Below, piece after piece: positions 1-8,381 of a stretch of 64,000 nt of DNA. Numbering within the stretch: position 1 is the stretch's first letter; each line of letters begins with the position of its first letter. The stretch lies in contig NZ_CP100000.1 of NCBI RefSeq assembly GCF_024138165.1, positions 1,240,001 through 1,304,000 on the forward strand, written 5' to 3'. The notes beneath the pieces were generated by a model. It had not been told where the DNA came from and did not search any database. It saw only the letters and a list, made by a program, of their open reading frames with translations. A program made the position numbers and the translations under genes. This DNA is from Halorussus vallis (GTDB lineage: Archaea > Halobacteriota > Halobacteria > Halobacteriales > Haladaptataceae).

Positions 1-15
1 CACTGGTGACTTCAA

Positions 16-1020
16 ATGCAGGAACACATCGAACGCGTCTCCGACGGACGAAACCTCTCGCTCGAATCGGCCCGAGACGCCGCCACGGCCGTCTTCGAGG
101 ACGCAACCGAGGCCCAGATCGGCGCACTGCTCGCCGCCCTCCGCGCGAAGGGCGAGACCGAAACCGAAATCGCGGGCTTTGCGCAGGGGATGCGCGACGC
201 CGCACGGACCATCGACCCGGACCGCGCGCCCCTGGTCGACACCTGCGGCACCGGCGGCGACGACTACGACACCATCAACGTCTCGACGACCAGCGCCATC
301 GTCGCCAGCGGCGCGGGCGTCCCGGTCGCCAAGCACGGCAACTACTCGGTGTCGTCCTCCTCGGGGAGCGCCGACGTGCTCGAGGAACTCGGCGTCGAGG
401 TCGACGCCGAACCGCCGGCGGTCGAAACCGCCATCGAGGAGGACGGCATCGGCTTCATGCTCGCGCCCGTCTTCCACCCCGCGATGAAGGCGGTCATCGG
501 TCCCCGGAAGGAACTCGGCATGCGGACCGTGTTCAACGTCCTCGGCCCGCTGACGAACCCGGCGGGCGCCGACGCCCAGATCGTCGGCGTCTACGACCCC
601 GACCTCGTGCCCGTCCTCGCCCGGGCGCTCGCCCACATGCCGGTCGAGAACGCGCTGGTCGTCCACGGCTCCGGCATGGACGAGATCACCGTCCACGACG
701 AAACCGCCGTCGCGGAAGTGCGCGGCGACGACGTCGAAGAGTACGTCATCGCGCCCGAGGACCTCGGCGTCGGTCGCCACGACATTGCCGACGTGGCGGG
801 CGGGACGCCCGCGGAGAACGCGAAGGACCTCCGGGGCATCGTCGGGGGCGACGTCCGCGGCGCGAAGCGCGACATCATCCTCGCCAACGCCGGCGCGGCC
901 GTCTACGTCGCCGGGGAGGCCGACTCCCTCGAAGACGGCGCCGAGCGCGCGGCGAAGGCCATCGACGACGGCTTGGCCGCCGACCGACTCGCCGAACTCC
1001 GACGGACCGTGACGGCATGA
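16..1020 (+). CDS. trpD: Anthranilate phosphoribosyltransferase TrpD
   Basis: 334 aa, full length for the family. It transfers the phosphoribosyl group of PRPP to anthranilate, the second step of tryptophan synthesis. The glycine-rich PRPP-binding motif (VDTCGTGGDDYDTINVST, about residues 74-91) and the KHGNYSVSS segment just after it are diagnostic, and NVLGPLTNPAG near residue 178 is also family-typical. It is the first gene of a trpD-trpF-trpE-trpG run in which each stop overlaps the next start (ATGA). Only 15 nt precede it in the window, so its promoter is not visible. Confidence 0.97.
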   Translation: MQEHIERVSDGRNLSLESARDAATAVFEDATEAQIGALLAALRAKGETETEIAGFAQGMRDAARTIDPDRAPLVDTCGTGGDDYDTINVSTTSAIVASGAGVPVAKHGNYSVSSSSGSADVLEELGVEVDAEPPAVETAIEEDGIGFMLAPVFHPAMKAVIGPRKELGMRTVFNVLGPLTNPAGADAQIVGVYDPDLVPVLARALAHMPVENALVVHGSGMDEITVHDETAVAEVRGDDVEEYVIAPEDLGVGRHDIADVAGGTPAENAKDLRGIVGGDVRGAKRDIILANAGAAVYVAGEADSLEDGAERAAKAIDDGLAADRLAELRRTVTA

Positions 1021-1667
1021 CGCGGGTGAAGATCTGCGGCATCACGAGCCGCGAGGACTTGCAGGTCGCCGTCGACGCCGGCGCCGACGCGGTCGGCCTG
1101 CTCGTGGACGTGCCGGTCGAGACGCCGCGGGAGATCTCGCCCCGTCGGGCGGCCGACCTCGCGGCCGAGGTGCCGCCGTTCGTCTCGACGGTGCTAGTGA
1201 CGATGCCGGGGACGCCCGACCGCGCGGCCGAACTGGTCCGCGCGGTCAACCCCGACACGGTTCAGGTTCACGGCGACCTCGGCCCCGGCGACCTCGCGTA
1301 CCTCACCGCGAGCGTCGAGGCCAGCGTCGTCAAGACCGTCGACGCGACCGAACTCGACCGCGCCCGCCGTTACGACGACATCGCCGACGCCCTGCTGGTC
1401 GATTCGGTCGACGATGACGGCGCGGGCGGAACCGGCCGCACCCACGACTGGGAGCGGACTCGCGCCCGGACCGCCGACCTCGACTCGCCGGTCGTGCTTG
1501 CGGGGGGCCTCGTCCCCGAGAACGTCGCCGAGGCCGTCGAGGCGGTCGACCCCTTCGCCGTGGACGTCGCCAGCGGCGTCGAATCGACCGGCGGTCGCAA
1601 GGACGCCGACGCGGTCGCGGCCTTCGTCGAGAACGCGAAGCGCGCTCGCCGCACTCCGACGCCATGA
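1017..1667 (+). CDS. trpF: Phosphoribosylanthranilate isomerase TrpF
   Basis: 216 aa. It catalyses the Amadori rearrangement of phosphoribosylanthranilate to CdRP. The start MTRVKICGIT carries the catalytic Cys of the KICGI motif; VLAGGLVPENVAEA is the first phosphate-binding loop, and VDVASGVES (about residues 180-188) holds the second together with the aspartate of the active site. The start ATG overlaps the trpD stop by 4 nt and the stop overlaps trpE, so translation is probably coupled along the operon. The start was chosen because this ATG begins exactly with the conserved first strand. Confidence 0.96.
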   Translation: MTRVKICGITSREDLQVAVDAGADAVGLLVDVPVETPREISPRRAADLAAEVPPFVSTVLVTMPGTPDRAAELVRAVNPDTVQVHGDLGPGDLAYLTASVEASVVKTVDATELDRARRYDDIADALLVDSVDDDGAGGTGRTHDWERTRARTADLDSPVVLAGGLVPENVAEAVEAVDPFAVDVASGVESTGGRKDADAVAAFVENAKRARRTPTP

Positions 1668-3322
1668 CCGGTTCCGATTCCCACGGCGACGCCGACGCGA
1701 CCTCGGCGGGCGACGCGACGCCGGGTCGCGAGCGCTTCGTCTCGTACTGCGAGGACGACGAGGCGGTCGTCGTCCGAACCGCCGTCGAACTCGACGTCGA
1801 GACGACGCCGCTGTCGGCCTACGCGGCGCTCACCGGACGGTCGAGCCCCGCCGACGCCGCCGAGTACGCGTTCCTGCTGGAGAGCGCCGAGAAGACCGCC
1901 TCCAGCGACCCCGACGGCGCGTTCGAACCCGGCGCCTCGGGCGACCGCCACGCCCGGTACTCCTACGTCGGCTACGACCCCGACGCCGTCGTCACGGCCG
2001 ACCCCGGCGACATGCACGTAGAGTCGCTCGGCGGCCGGAACGCCGAGTACGTCGACGCCGAGCGCGACGGCGACTGCCTCGACGCGCTCCGGACTGCACT
2101 GCCGGACGCCGAGCGCCGGGGATTCCCCGAGATGGACCGCCAGCACTTCGAGGGCGGCCTGGTGGGCTTTCTGGCCTACGAGGCGGTCTACGACCTCTGG
2201 CTCGACGAGGTCGGCCTCGACCACCCCGACTCGCGGTTCCCGGACGCTCAGTTCGTGCTCAACACGAAGACCCTGGCGTTCGACCACGTCGAGGAAACCG
2301 TCTCGCTGGTGTTCACGCCGGTCGTCGGCCCGGACGACGACCCCGAAGCGGTGTACGACCGACTCCGCACGGAGGCCGACCGCGTGGCCGACCTGCTCGC
2401 CGCCGCCGACCCGCCCGAGACGGGCGGGTTCGTCCGGGAGCGCGAGACGGCCGGGCCGCGAGCAGACTACGAGGAGGCGGTCCGCCGCGCCAAGGAGTGC
2501 GTCCTCGACGGCGAAATTTACCAGGGCGTCGTCTCGCGCAAGCGCGAACTCGAGGGCGACCTCGACCCGCTGGGGCTCTACGAGTCGCTCCGGGCGGTCA
2601 ACCCCTCGCCGTACATGTACCTGCTCGGCTACGACGACCTGACGGTGGTCGGCGCGAGTCCCGAGACGCTCGCGTCGGTCCGGGGCCGGGAAGTCGTCTC
2701 GAACCCCATCGCGGGCACCTGCTCGCGCGGGGCAAGTCCGGTCGAGGACCGCCGACTCGCCGGCGAGATGCTCGCCGACGGGAAGGAGCGGGCAGAACAC
2801 ACGATGCTGGTCGACCTCGCCCGCAACGACGTCCGGCAGGTCAGCGAGTCCGGCAGCGTCTCGGTCGAGGAGTTCATGAACGTCCTCAAGTACAGCCACG
2901 TCCAGCACATCGAGAGCACCGTGACCGGGCGACTCGCCGAGGGGTACGACGCCTTCGACGCGACCCGAGCGGCGTTCCCCGCCGGCACCCTCTCGGGCGC
3001 GCCGAAGATCCGGGCGATGGAGATAATCGACGACCTCGAACCGTCGCCTCGCGGCCTCTACGGCGGCGGAGTTGGCTACTACTCCTGGACCGGCGACGCC
3101 GACTTCGCCATCGTCATCCGGACCGCGGTGGTCGAGCACCTGCGCCGGCGCTCGGACGACGACTCGGGACCGACCGACCACGTGACCGTCCAGGCCGGCG
3201 CGGGCATCGTCGCCGACAGCGACCCCGGCGCGGAGTACGAGGAAACCGAGAAGAAGATGGGCGGCGTGCTCGCGGCGCTGGAGGCCATCGAGGAACCGCC
3301 CGCGCCGGAGGTGAGACGATGA
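1664..3322 (+). CDS. trpE: Anthranilate synthase component I TrpE
   Basis: 552 aa. This is the chorismate-binding subunit, which makes anthranilate from chorismate with ammonia delivered by TrpG. Chorismate-enzyme signatures are clear: SNPIAGTCSRG (about 346-356), ERAEHTMLVDLARNDV (about 374-389), and FPAGTLSGAPKIRAMEI (about 437-453). The first 30 residues are acidic and variable, as usual in haloarchaea. ATGA overlap with trpF upstream and with trpG downstream makes it the third gene of the operon. Whether the N-terminal domain binds tryptophan for feedback inhibition cannot be settled from sequence alone. Confidence 0.97.
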   Translation: MTGSDSHGDADATSAGDATPGRERFVSYCEDDEAVVVRTAVELDVETTPLSAYAALTGRSSPADAAEYAFLLESAEKTASSDPDGAFEPGASGDRHARYSYVGYDPDAVVTADPGDMHVESLGGRNAEYVDAERDGDCLDALRTALPDAERRGFPEMDRQHFEGGLVGFLAYEAVYDLWLDEVGLDHPDSRFPDAQFVLNTKTLAFDHVEETVSLVFTPVVGPDDDPEAVYDRLRTEADRVADLLAAADPPETGGFVRERETAGPRADYEEAVRRAKECVLDGEIYQGVVSRKRELEGDLDPLGLYESLRAVNPSPYMYLLGYDDLTVVGASPETLASVRGREVVSNPIAGTCSRGASPVEDRRLAGEMLADGKERAEHTMLVDLARNDVRQVSESGSVSVEEFMNVLKYSHVQHIESTVTGRLAEGYDAFDATRAAFPAGTLSGAPKIRAMEIIDDLEPSPRGLYGGGVGYYSWTGDADFAIVIRTAVVEHLRRRSDDDSGPTDHVTVQAGAGIVADSDPGAEYEETEKKMGGVLAALEAIEEPPAPEVRR

Positions 3323-3900
3323 CCCGCGTGCTGTTCGTGGACAACTTCGACTCGTTCACGTACAACTTAGTCGAGTACACCAGCGAGTTCGCCGACACCG
3401 AGGTCCTCCGCAACACTGCGAGCCTCGCCGACGTGCGCGAGGCCGACCCGGACGCCGTCGTCGTCTCGCCCGGCCCCGGCCACCCCGAGAACGACCGCGA
3501 CGTGGGCGTCACCCTCGACGTGTTCCGGGAGGTGAGCCCGGACGTCCCGACGCTCGGGGTCTGTCTCGGCCTGGAGGCCGCCGTCTACGCCTACGGCGGG
3601 TCGGTCGGCCGCGCCCCCGAACCGGTCCACGGGAAGGCGTTCCCCGTGGACCACGACGGCGAGGGCGTCTACGCGGGCCTCGACCAGGGGTTCCGGGCCG
3701 GGCGCTACCACTCGCTGGTGGCGACGGAGGTCCCCGACTGCTTCGACGTGACCGCGACCACCGAACACGGGGACGACGAACTCGTGATGGGCGTGCGCCA
3801 CCGCGAGTACCCCATCGAGTGCGTCCAGTTCCACCCCGAGAGCGTCCTGACGGCGGTGGGTCACGACGTGCTCGAAAACTTCCTCGACGGCGTCGCGTAA
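3319..3900 (+). CDS. trpG: Anthranilate synthase component II TrpG (glutamine amidotransferase)
   Basis: 193 aa class I glutamine amidotransferase. It hydrolyses glutamine and passes ammonia to TrpE. DNFDSFTYNLVEY at the N terminus, the nucleophile Cys in LGVCLG, and the His-Glu pair in CVQFHPESVLT complete the triad. The residues after the nucleophile elbow are LEAA rather than the common HQAI, a substitution that leaves the catalytic Cys intact. It closes the operon; the next gene is on the opposite strand. A PabA role is possible, but the trpE linkage argues for TrpG. Confidence 0.95.
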   Translation: MTRVLFVDNFDSFTYNLVEYTSEFADTEVLRNTASLADVREADPDAVVVSPGPGHPENDRDVGVTLDVFREVSPDVPTLGVCLGLEAAVYAYGGSVGRAPEPVHGKAFPVDHDGEGVYAGLDQGFRAGRYHSLVATEVPDCFDVTATTEHGDDELVMGVRHREYPIECVQFHPESVLTAVGHDVLENFLDGVA

Positions 3901-4030
3901 CTCGCTACTTCTACAGTAGAGAGGAGCATGGTTCCCTCGTTCAGTTTACGGAGTGAACGACGTGGTAGGTACAGAGCGTATGTTCCTCAACGGGCATGGT
4001 GAGCCTCTAACTGCTGATCGCCACTACGGG

Positions 4031-4417
4031 CTAATCACATGCACTGTCCTGATAATCGATTGCCTTTGGTCCATAGATGATGATGATGTGAAGAGGGGCG
4101 TCCGGACAACTCCCTCCGGTCCAACTATATGGACGGGAGTAAGCCGAACCGAGTTTGGTGGTGATCGAGAACGTACCCGAAGCAGATAGTTCAAACGTCC
4201 TGGCTGAACCGGATTCTAGCTCGAATGGCTCGTTTATCAATCTCTTCTCGGAGTCCTCTTTCGAAACCGTGAGGACCACACTATGTCGGTTCTCTCCGGC
4301 GTTGTGGACTTTGAGAGTTTTCGGTCCGTCGCTACCGATGAGGCCTCGTGCGCCACACCCGGCTAATAGGGTGCTAAAACCACCAGCGGTAGCCGTCAGG
4401 AACTTACGGCGCTTCAT
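4031..4417 (-). CDS. Small Tat-exported lipoprotein, function unknown
   Basis: 128 aa. The N terminus MKRRKFLTATAGGFSTLLAGCG has a twin-arginine-type charged start, a hydrophobic core and a lipobox (LAGC) with Cys near residue 21. This predicts Tat export and lipid anchoring on the outer face of the membrane, the usual route for haloarchaeal lipoproteins. The mature part is about 105 aa, probably a small beta domain (KTLKVHNAGENRHSVVLTV resembles archaeal surface beta-sandwich modules). Base composition is lower in GC than the neighbouring trp and nrdJ genes, so it may be a recent arrival. No functional family recognised. Confidence 0.75.
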   Translation of the reverse strand: MKRRKFLTATAGGFSTLLAGCGARGLIGSDGPKTLKVHNAGENRHSVVLTVSKEDSEKRLINEPFELESGSARTFELSASGTFSITTKLGSAYSRPYSWTGGSCPDAPLHIIIIYGPKAIDYQDSACD

Positions 4418-4458
4418 ATTGTACGCGGGTTAACGTTTCGGCATAAGCCTTGAGGACG

Positions 4459-4638
4459 TCACAGGACGACGACGAAGACGTACAGCGCGCCGACGACGAG
4501 GACGGCGACCGACAGCAGTCGCCACGCGAGGCGCAGGAGCAGTCGCCCGACGAACACGAAGACGAACAGTGTCACCAGCGCGACCAGTAGCTGGCCGGTC
4601 GCCGTCTCGGTAAGGGTCGCGAGCGGGGAGAGCGCCAT
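4459..4638 (-). CDS. Small membrane protein, unknown function
   Basis: 59 aa from ATG at 4638. Two adjacent hydrophobic stretches (about residues 12-34 and 36-58), separated by a short arginine-containing turn, predict a two-helix membrane hairpin. The frame is open further upstream to 4737, but that part is proline/charge-rich and unlike a membrane protein N terminus, so the internal ATG is preferred. No family assignment. Expression is unproven; the main support is the clean hydrophobic pattern and haloarchaeal codon use. Confidence 0.5.
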   Translation of the reverse strand: MALSPLATLTETATGQLLVALVTLFVFVFVGRLLLRLAWRLLSVAVLVVGALYVFVVVL

Positions 4639-4933
4639 ACCCGGACCATGACGGAACGGGGGCGTAAACGTGTCGGCCGTGGGAGGAGACGTGTCGGGAG
4701 GGAGACGAACGTCAGACGCCGAGAAACCGCCGGACAAGACGGGTTTAAGCGCCGGTTACTCAAGTGTCGGACAGCGAGCTGACCACTTTCGGTTCGGTCT
4801 ACATACTCTTATTACCCTCCGGGCCTAACCTACGGAACAACCACGGAGAGTCGCGAATCCGCCCGTTCGTCTCGGTCGGGGGAACGTTCGCGACCGACGA
4901 TAATTTTGAGAAGAGGCATCACAATTCAACTAA

Positions 4934-4951
4934 AGTTGCAGTAGTGCAACT
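4934..4951. promoter_or_regulatory. Inverted repeat in the nrdJ upstream region
   Basis: agttgca-gtag-tgcaact is a perfect 7-bp inverted repeat with a 4-nt spacer, about 115 nt before the nrdJ start in an otherwise AT-richer leader. A TATA-like ATAATTTT lies at about 4900-4907. It could be an operator or a small RNA hairpin in the leader; nothing in the sequence decides which. The rest of the 4639-5066 interval holds no convincing protein gene apart from the short leader ORF at 4984. Confidence 0.45.
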
Positions 4952-4983
4952 CGGTCAGCAAAGACTATAATGGAGGCTTCAGA

Positions 4984-5070
4984 ATGAACTCGCCGTCACG
5001 AATGAATCGCGCCACACCAGTTGCAGGACCGGAAATCGACGGACAGACGGGCGAGGTGACTCGCGCATGA
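4984..5070 (+). CDS. Possible 28-aa leader ORF overlapping nrdJ start
   Basis: ATG at 4984 opens a 28-codon frame (MNSPSRMNRATPV...) whose TGA at 5068-5070 overlaps the nrdJ ATG (ATGA). A Shine-Dalgarno-like GAGGTGA lies inside it at 5054-5060, 6 nt before the nrdJ start. It may be a leader peptide that couples translation into nrdJ, or chance. There is no hydrophobic segment and no run of regulatory codons. Confidence 0.35.
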   Translation: MNSPSRMNRATPVAGPEIDGQTGEVTRA

Positions 5071-8000
5071 GCGGCGCGGGCGAACTCACCGCCGACGACC
5101 TCACGCTCCCCATCAAGCGCACCGAGGGCGAGACGCTGGAGGAGCGGCTCACCGGCAACGCCTACCACAACATCCTCCCGGCTCGGTACCTCCGGAAGAA
5201 CGCTGACGGGAATCTCATCGAGGAACAGGAGGACCTGTTCCCGCGGGTCGCGAAGAACATCGCGCTAGCCGAGGCCGTCTACGAGGCCGACCAGCGCGAC
5301 GCGGAGATCACGGTCACGCCCGACCAGCTCAAGCCCGACCACCCCCGGCGAGACGAACTCGCCGCCGAAGTGTTCGGCAAGGGGACCACCACCGACGACG
5401 ACGCCGAGGCGACGCTGTCGGTCTACAACGTCAACAAGTTCTCCTACGAGACGGTCGTCCCCGAACTCCCCGAGGATATTCGGTCCCACGTCGAGGACGT
5501 CCGCGAGGAGTTCGAGGAGATGATGTCGGACCTCTCGTTCATGCCGAACTCGCCCACCCTGATGAACGCGGGTGACGAGCTCCAGCAGCTCTCTGCCTGT
5601 TTCGTCGACTCGCCGGGCGACGACATCACCGACATCCACCAGACCGCCAAGGAAGCCGCCGAGGTCTTCCAGTCGGGCGGCGGCATGGGCTACGCCTTCT
5701 GGAAGCTCCGCCCCTACGGCGACGCGGTGGGTAGCACCGGCGGCATCGCTTCGGGCCCCATCACGTTCATGCGGACCTACGACCAAATGTGCGAAACCAT
5801 CGCGCAGGGCGGCGCCCGGCGCGGCGCCCAGATGGGCGTCATGCGAGTCTCCCACCCCGACGTCATCCAGTTCATCCACGCCAAGAACAAGGACGTCAGC
5901 CTCGCACACACCCTGAAGCTCAACGACCCCGACGACTACACCCACAACTCGTTCAAGGAGGCCCTCGAAGAGGCCCGCGAACTCATCGACGAGGAAGGTC
6001 GGGTTCCCAAGCACCTCCGGAACGCCGCCGAGGGCCACCTCTCGAACTTCAACATCTCCGTGGGCGTCACCGACGACTTCATGGACGCACTGAAGAACGG
6101 CGAGGAGTTCACCTTCACCAACCCCCGCACGGAGGAGCCCCACGTCGCCACCGAACACACCAAGGAGATGTACGAGATGTTCGGTCTCGGCGACCACGTC
6201 GAGGTCGGCGAGGAGCTGTCGATCCGGGCCGACCTCATCTGGGACCGAATCATCGAGGGCGCCTACGAGAACGGCGAACCCGGCGTCATCTACCTCGAGC
6301 GGGTCAACAAGGAACACTCCTTCGACGTCGAGGAGCACCCCGACCACCGCATCCTCGCGACCAACCCCTGCGGCGAGCAGCCCCTCGAGGAGTACGAGGC
6401 CTGCAACCTCGGGCACATCAACCTCTCGACGCTCGCGGCGACCGACGCGCCCGACTGGCGTGTCTGGTACGACGAGCACGGCGACGAGTACGACGACTTC
6501 GGCCAGGCCGTCGACGCCTTCCTCTCGGAGGCGATGGACTGGGGCGAGTTCGACCACCGCATCGAGTACGGCACTCGCTTCCTCGAGAACGTCGTCACGA
6601 TGTCGGACTTCCCGGTCGAGAAGATCGAACAGAAGGTCCGGGAGATGCGCAAAATCGGCCTCGGCATCATGGGGCTGGCCCAACTGTACATCCAACTCGG
6701 CGTCGAGTACGGTAGCGAGGCCGGCAACGAGATCGCCGGTCAGCTGATGGAGTACATCAACCACGAGTCGAAGTGGGCCTCCCACGAACTCGCCGAGGAG
6801 CGCGGGTCGTTCGACGACTGGGAGGACAGCAAGTACGCCAACCCGACCGAGTACCGCGAGTGGTTCGAGAAGCAGACCGGCCTCAACGCCGACAAGTGGA
6901 AGGAGGGCTTCTCGGTCCGGAACCACAACACGACCACCATCGCGCCCACCGGCACCACCTCGATGGTCGGCAACACCACGGGCGGCTGCGAGCCCATCTA
7001 CAACGTCGCCTACTACAAGAACGTCTCCGACGACGTCCAGGGCGACGAGATGCTCGTCGAGTTCGACGACTACTTCCTGCGCGTCCTGGAGGCCAACGAC
7101 ATCGACGTCGAGGAGGTCAAGCGCGAGGCCCAGGACCAGATGGCGAACAACGAGTTCGACGGCGTCGAGGGCCTGGAAACCGTCCCGGACGCCATCGGCG
7201 AACTATTCGTGGTCACGGCCGACCTCACCGGCAAGGAGCACGCCGCGGTCCAGTGCGCCTGCCAGCAGGGCGTCGACTCGGCCATCAGCAAGACCTGCAA
7301 CTTCCCGAACGACGCCAGCAAGGAGGACATGGCCGAGGTCTACGAGTACATCTACGACAACGGCGGCAAGGGCGTCACCGTCTACCGCGACGGCACCCGG
7401 AGCAAGCAGGTGCTGACCACCCGCGCCGACAACAAGGACTTCGCCGACGAGGGCGAGGCCGCCGCCGCGCTGGTCGAGCAGATCGACGAGGTGTTCGGCG
7501 GCTTCGAGAGCTTCCTCGACAACGAGGAGGTCCGCGCGGCGTTCGACGCCGAGATAGAGAGCCTGCTCGCGGCCGCCGACGGCGAAACCGACCTCGGCAA
7601 GAAGCGCCCGCGGCCCGACGTGCTCCACGGCATCACCCAGCGCATCGACACCGGCTACGGCAAGCTCTACGTCAACATCAACGAGGACGACGCCGGCCGG
7701 CCGTTCGAACTGTTCGCGAACATCGGCAACTCCGGCGGCTTCACCGCGTCGTTCACCGAGGCGCTCGCCAAGACCATCTCGACGGCGCTGCGCTCGGGCG
7801 TCGACCCCGAGGAGATCGCCGACGAACTCCAGGGCATCCGGAGCCCGAAGGTCGCCTGGGACAAGGGCGAGCAGATCAACTCCATCCCGGACGCCATCGG
7901 CACCGCGATGCGCCGGTACCTCGACGGCGACGTGAACAAGGCCTACCCCCAGCAGCAGAACCTCACCGAAGTCGAGGAGGAGGTCGGGGAACCCGCGACC

Positions 8001-8174
8001 GACCCGAACCGCGAAACCGACGGCGGGAGCGCCGCAGCCGACGGCAAGGAGGCCGACCAGCAGGACATCATCGCCTCCGGCGAGAGCCCCGAGTGCCCGA
8101 GCTGCGGGTCGCTGTCGCTGTACTACTCCGAGGGTTGCAAGACCTGCGAATCGTGCGGCTGGTCCGAGTGCTGA
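5067..8174 (+). CDS. nrdJ: Adenosylcobalamin-dependent (class II) ribonucleotide reductase
   Basis: 1035 aa. It reduces ribonucleotides to deoxyribonucleotides using adenosylcobalamin to start the radical. Conserved elements in order: substrate-loop SACFVDSP (first active-site Cys, about 173-180), FQSGGGMGYAFWKLRP, the NPCGEQPLEEYEACNLG block with the catalytic Cys/Glu (about 435-450), APTGTTSMVGNTTGGCEPIY (about 630-650), and a C-terminal extension ending in a four-cysteine ribbon (CPSC...CESCGWSEC), typical of class II enzymes. The start is set by a good Shine-Dalgarno (GAGGTGA) 6 nt upstream. Monocistronic, with a pyrimidine-rich tract after the stop. Confidence 0.96.
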   Translation: MSGAGELTADDLTLPIKRTEGETLEERLTGNAYHNILPARYLRKNADGNLIEEQEDLFPRVAKNIALAEAVYEADQRDAEITVTPDQLKPDHPRRDELAAEVFGKGTTTDDDAEATLSVYNVNKFSYETVVPELPEDIRSHVEDVREEFEEMMSDLSFMPNSPTLMNAGDELQQLSACFVDSPGDDITDIHQTAKEAAEVFQSGGGMGYAFWKLRPYGDAVGSTGGIASGPITFMRTYDQMCETIAQGGARRGAQMGVMRVSHPDVIQFIHAKNKDVSLAHTLKLNDPDDYTHNSFKEALEEARELIDEEGRVPKHLRNAAEGHLSNFNISVGVTDDFMDALKNGEEFTFTNPRTEEPHVATEHTKEMYEMFGLGDHVEVGEELSIRADLIWDRIIEGAYENGEPGVIYLERVNKEHSFDVEEHPDHRILATNPCGEQPLEEYEACNLGHINLSTLAATDAPDWRVWYDEHGDEYDDFGQAVDAFLSEAMDWGEFDHRIEYGTRFLENVVTMSDFPVEKIEQKVREMRKIGLGIMGLAQLYIQLGVEYGSEAGNEIAGQLMEYINHESKWASHELAEERGSFDDWEDSKYANPTEYREWFEKQTGLNADKWKEGFSVRNHNTTTIAPTGTTSMVGNTTGGCEPIYNVAYYKNVSDDVQGDEMLVEFDDYFLRVLEANDIDVEEVKREAQDQMANNEFDGVEGLETVPDAIGELFVVTADLTGKEHAAVQCACQQGVDSAISKTCNFPNDASKEDMAEVYEYIYDNGGKGVTVYRDGTRSKQVLTTRADNKDFADEGEAAAALVEQIDEVFGGFESFLDNEEVRAAFDAEIESLLAAADGETDLGKKRPRPDVLHGITQRIDTGYGKLYVNINEDDAGRPFELFANIGNSGGFTASFTEALAKTISTALRSGVDPEEIADELQGIRSPKVAWDKGEQINSIPDAIGTAMRRYLDGDVNKAYPQQQNLTEVEEEVGEPATDPNRETDGGSAAADGKEADQQDIIASGESPECPSCGSLSLYYSEGCKTCESCGWSEC

Positions 8175-8381
8175 ACGGTCGTATCGCGGCCTGAACCGAT
8201 TTCCGTCTTCTTCTCTCTTCGCCTTCTTCTCGTCTTCTGGTCAACCGCCGCGACGCTCCGTCGGCCGGAGATATTAGGTCGGTCGATAGCATACACCACG
8301 GTCGATTATGCAACCGAATGGGGGAACTGACGTCGTGGGTCGTTCGACTCGAACCGCCGAGGAGCCGTTCGCGTGGTGGGG

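Noticed and set aside
3338-3900. TrpG nucleophile region (LGVCLG followed by LEAA) considered as an inactive amidotransferase
   Set aside because: The catalytic Cys, His and Glu are all present, and the changed residues are outside the triad.
4764-4970. Open frame of 68 codons on the plus strand upstream of nrdJ
   Set aside because: The product has no hydrophobic or domain pattern, and base use matches non-coding leader; the region is better explained by promoter and leader elements.
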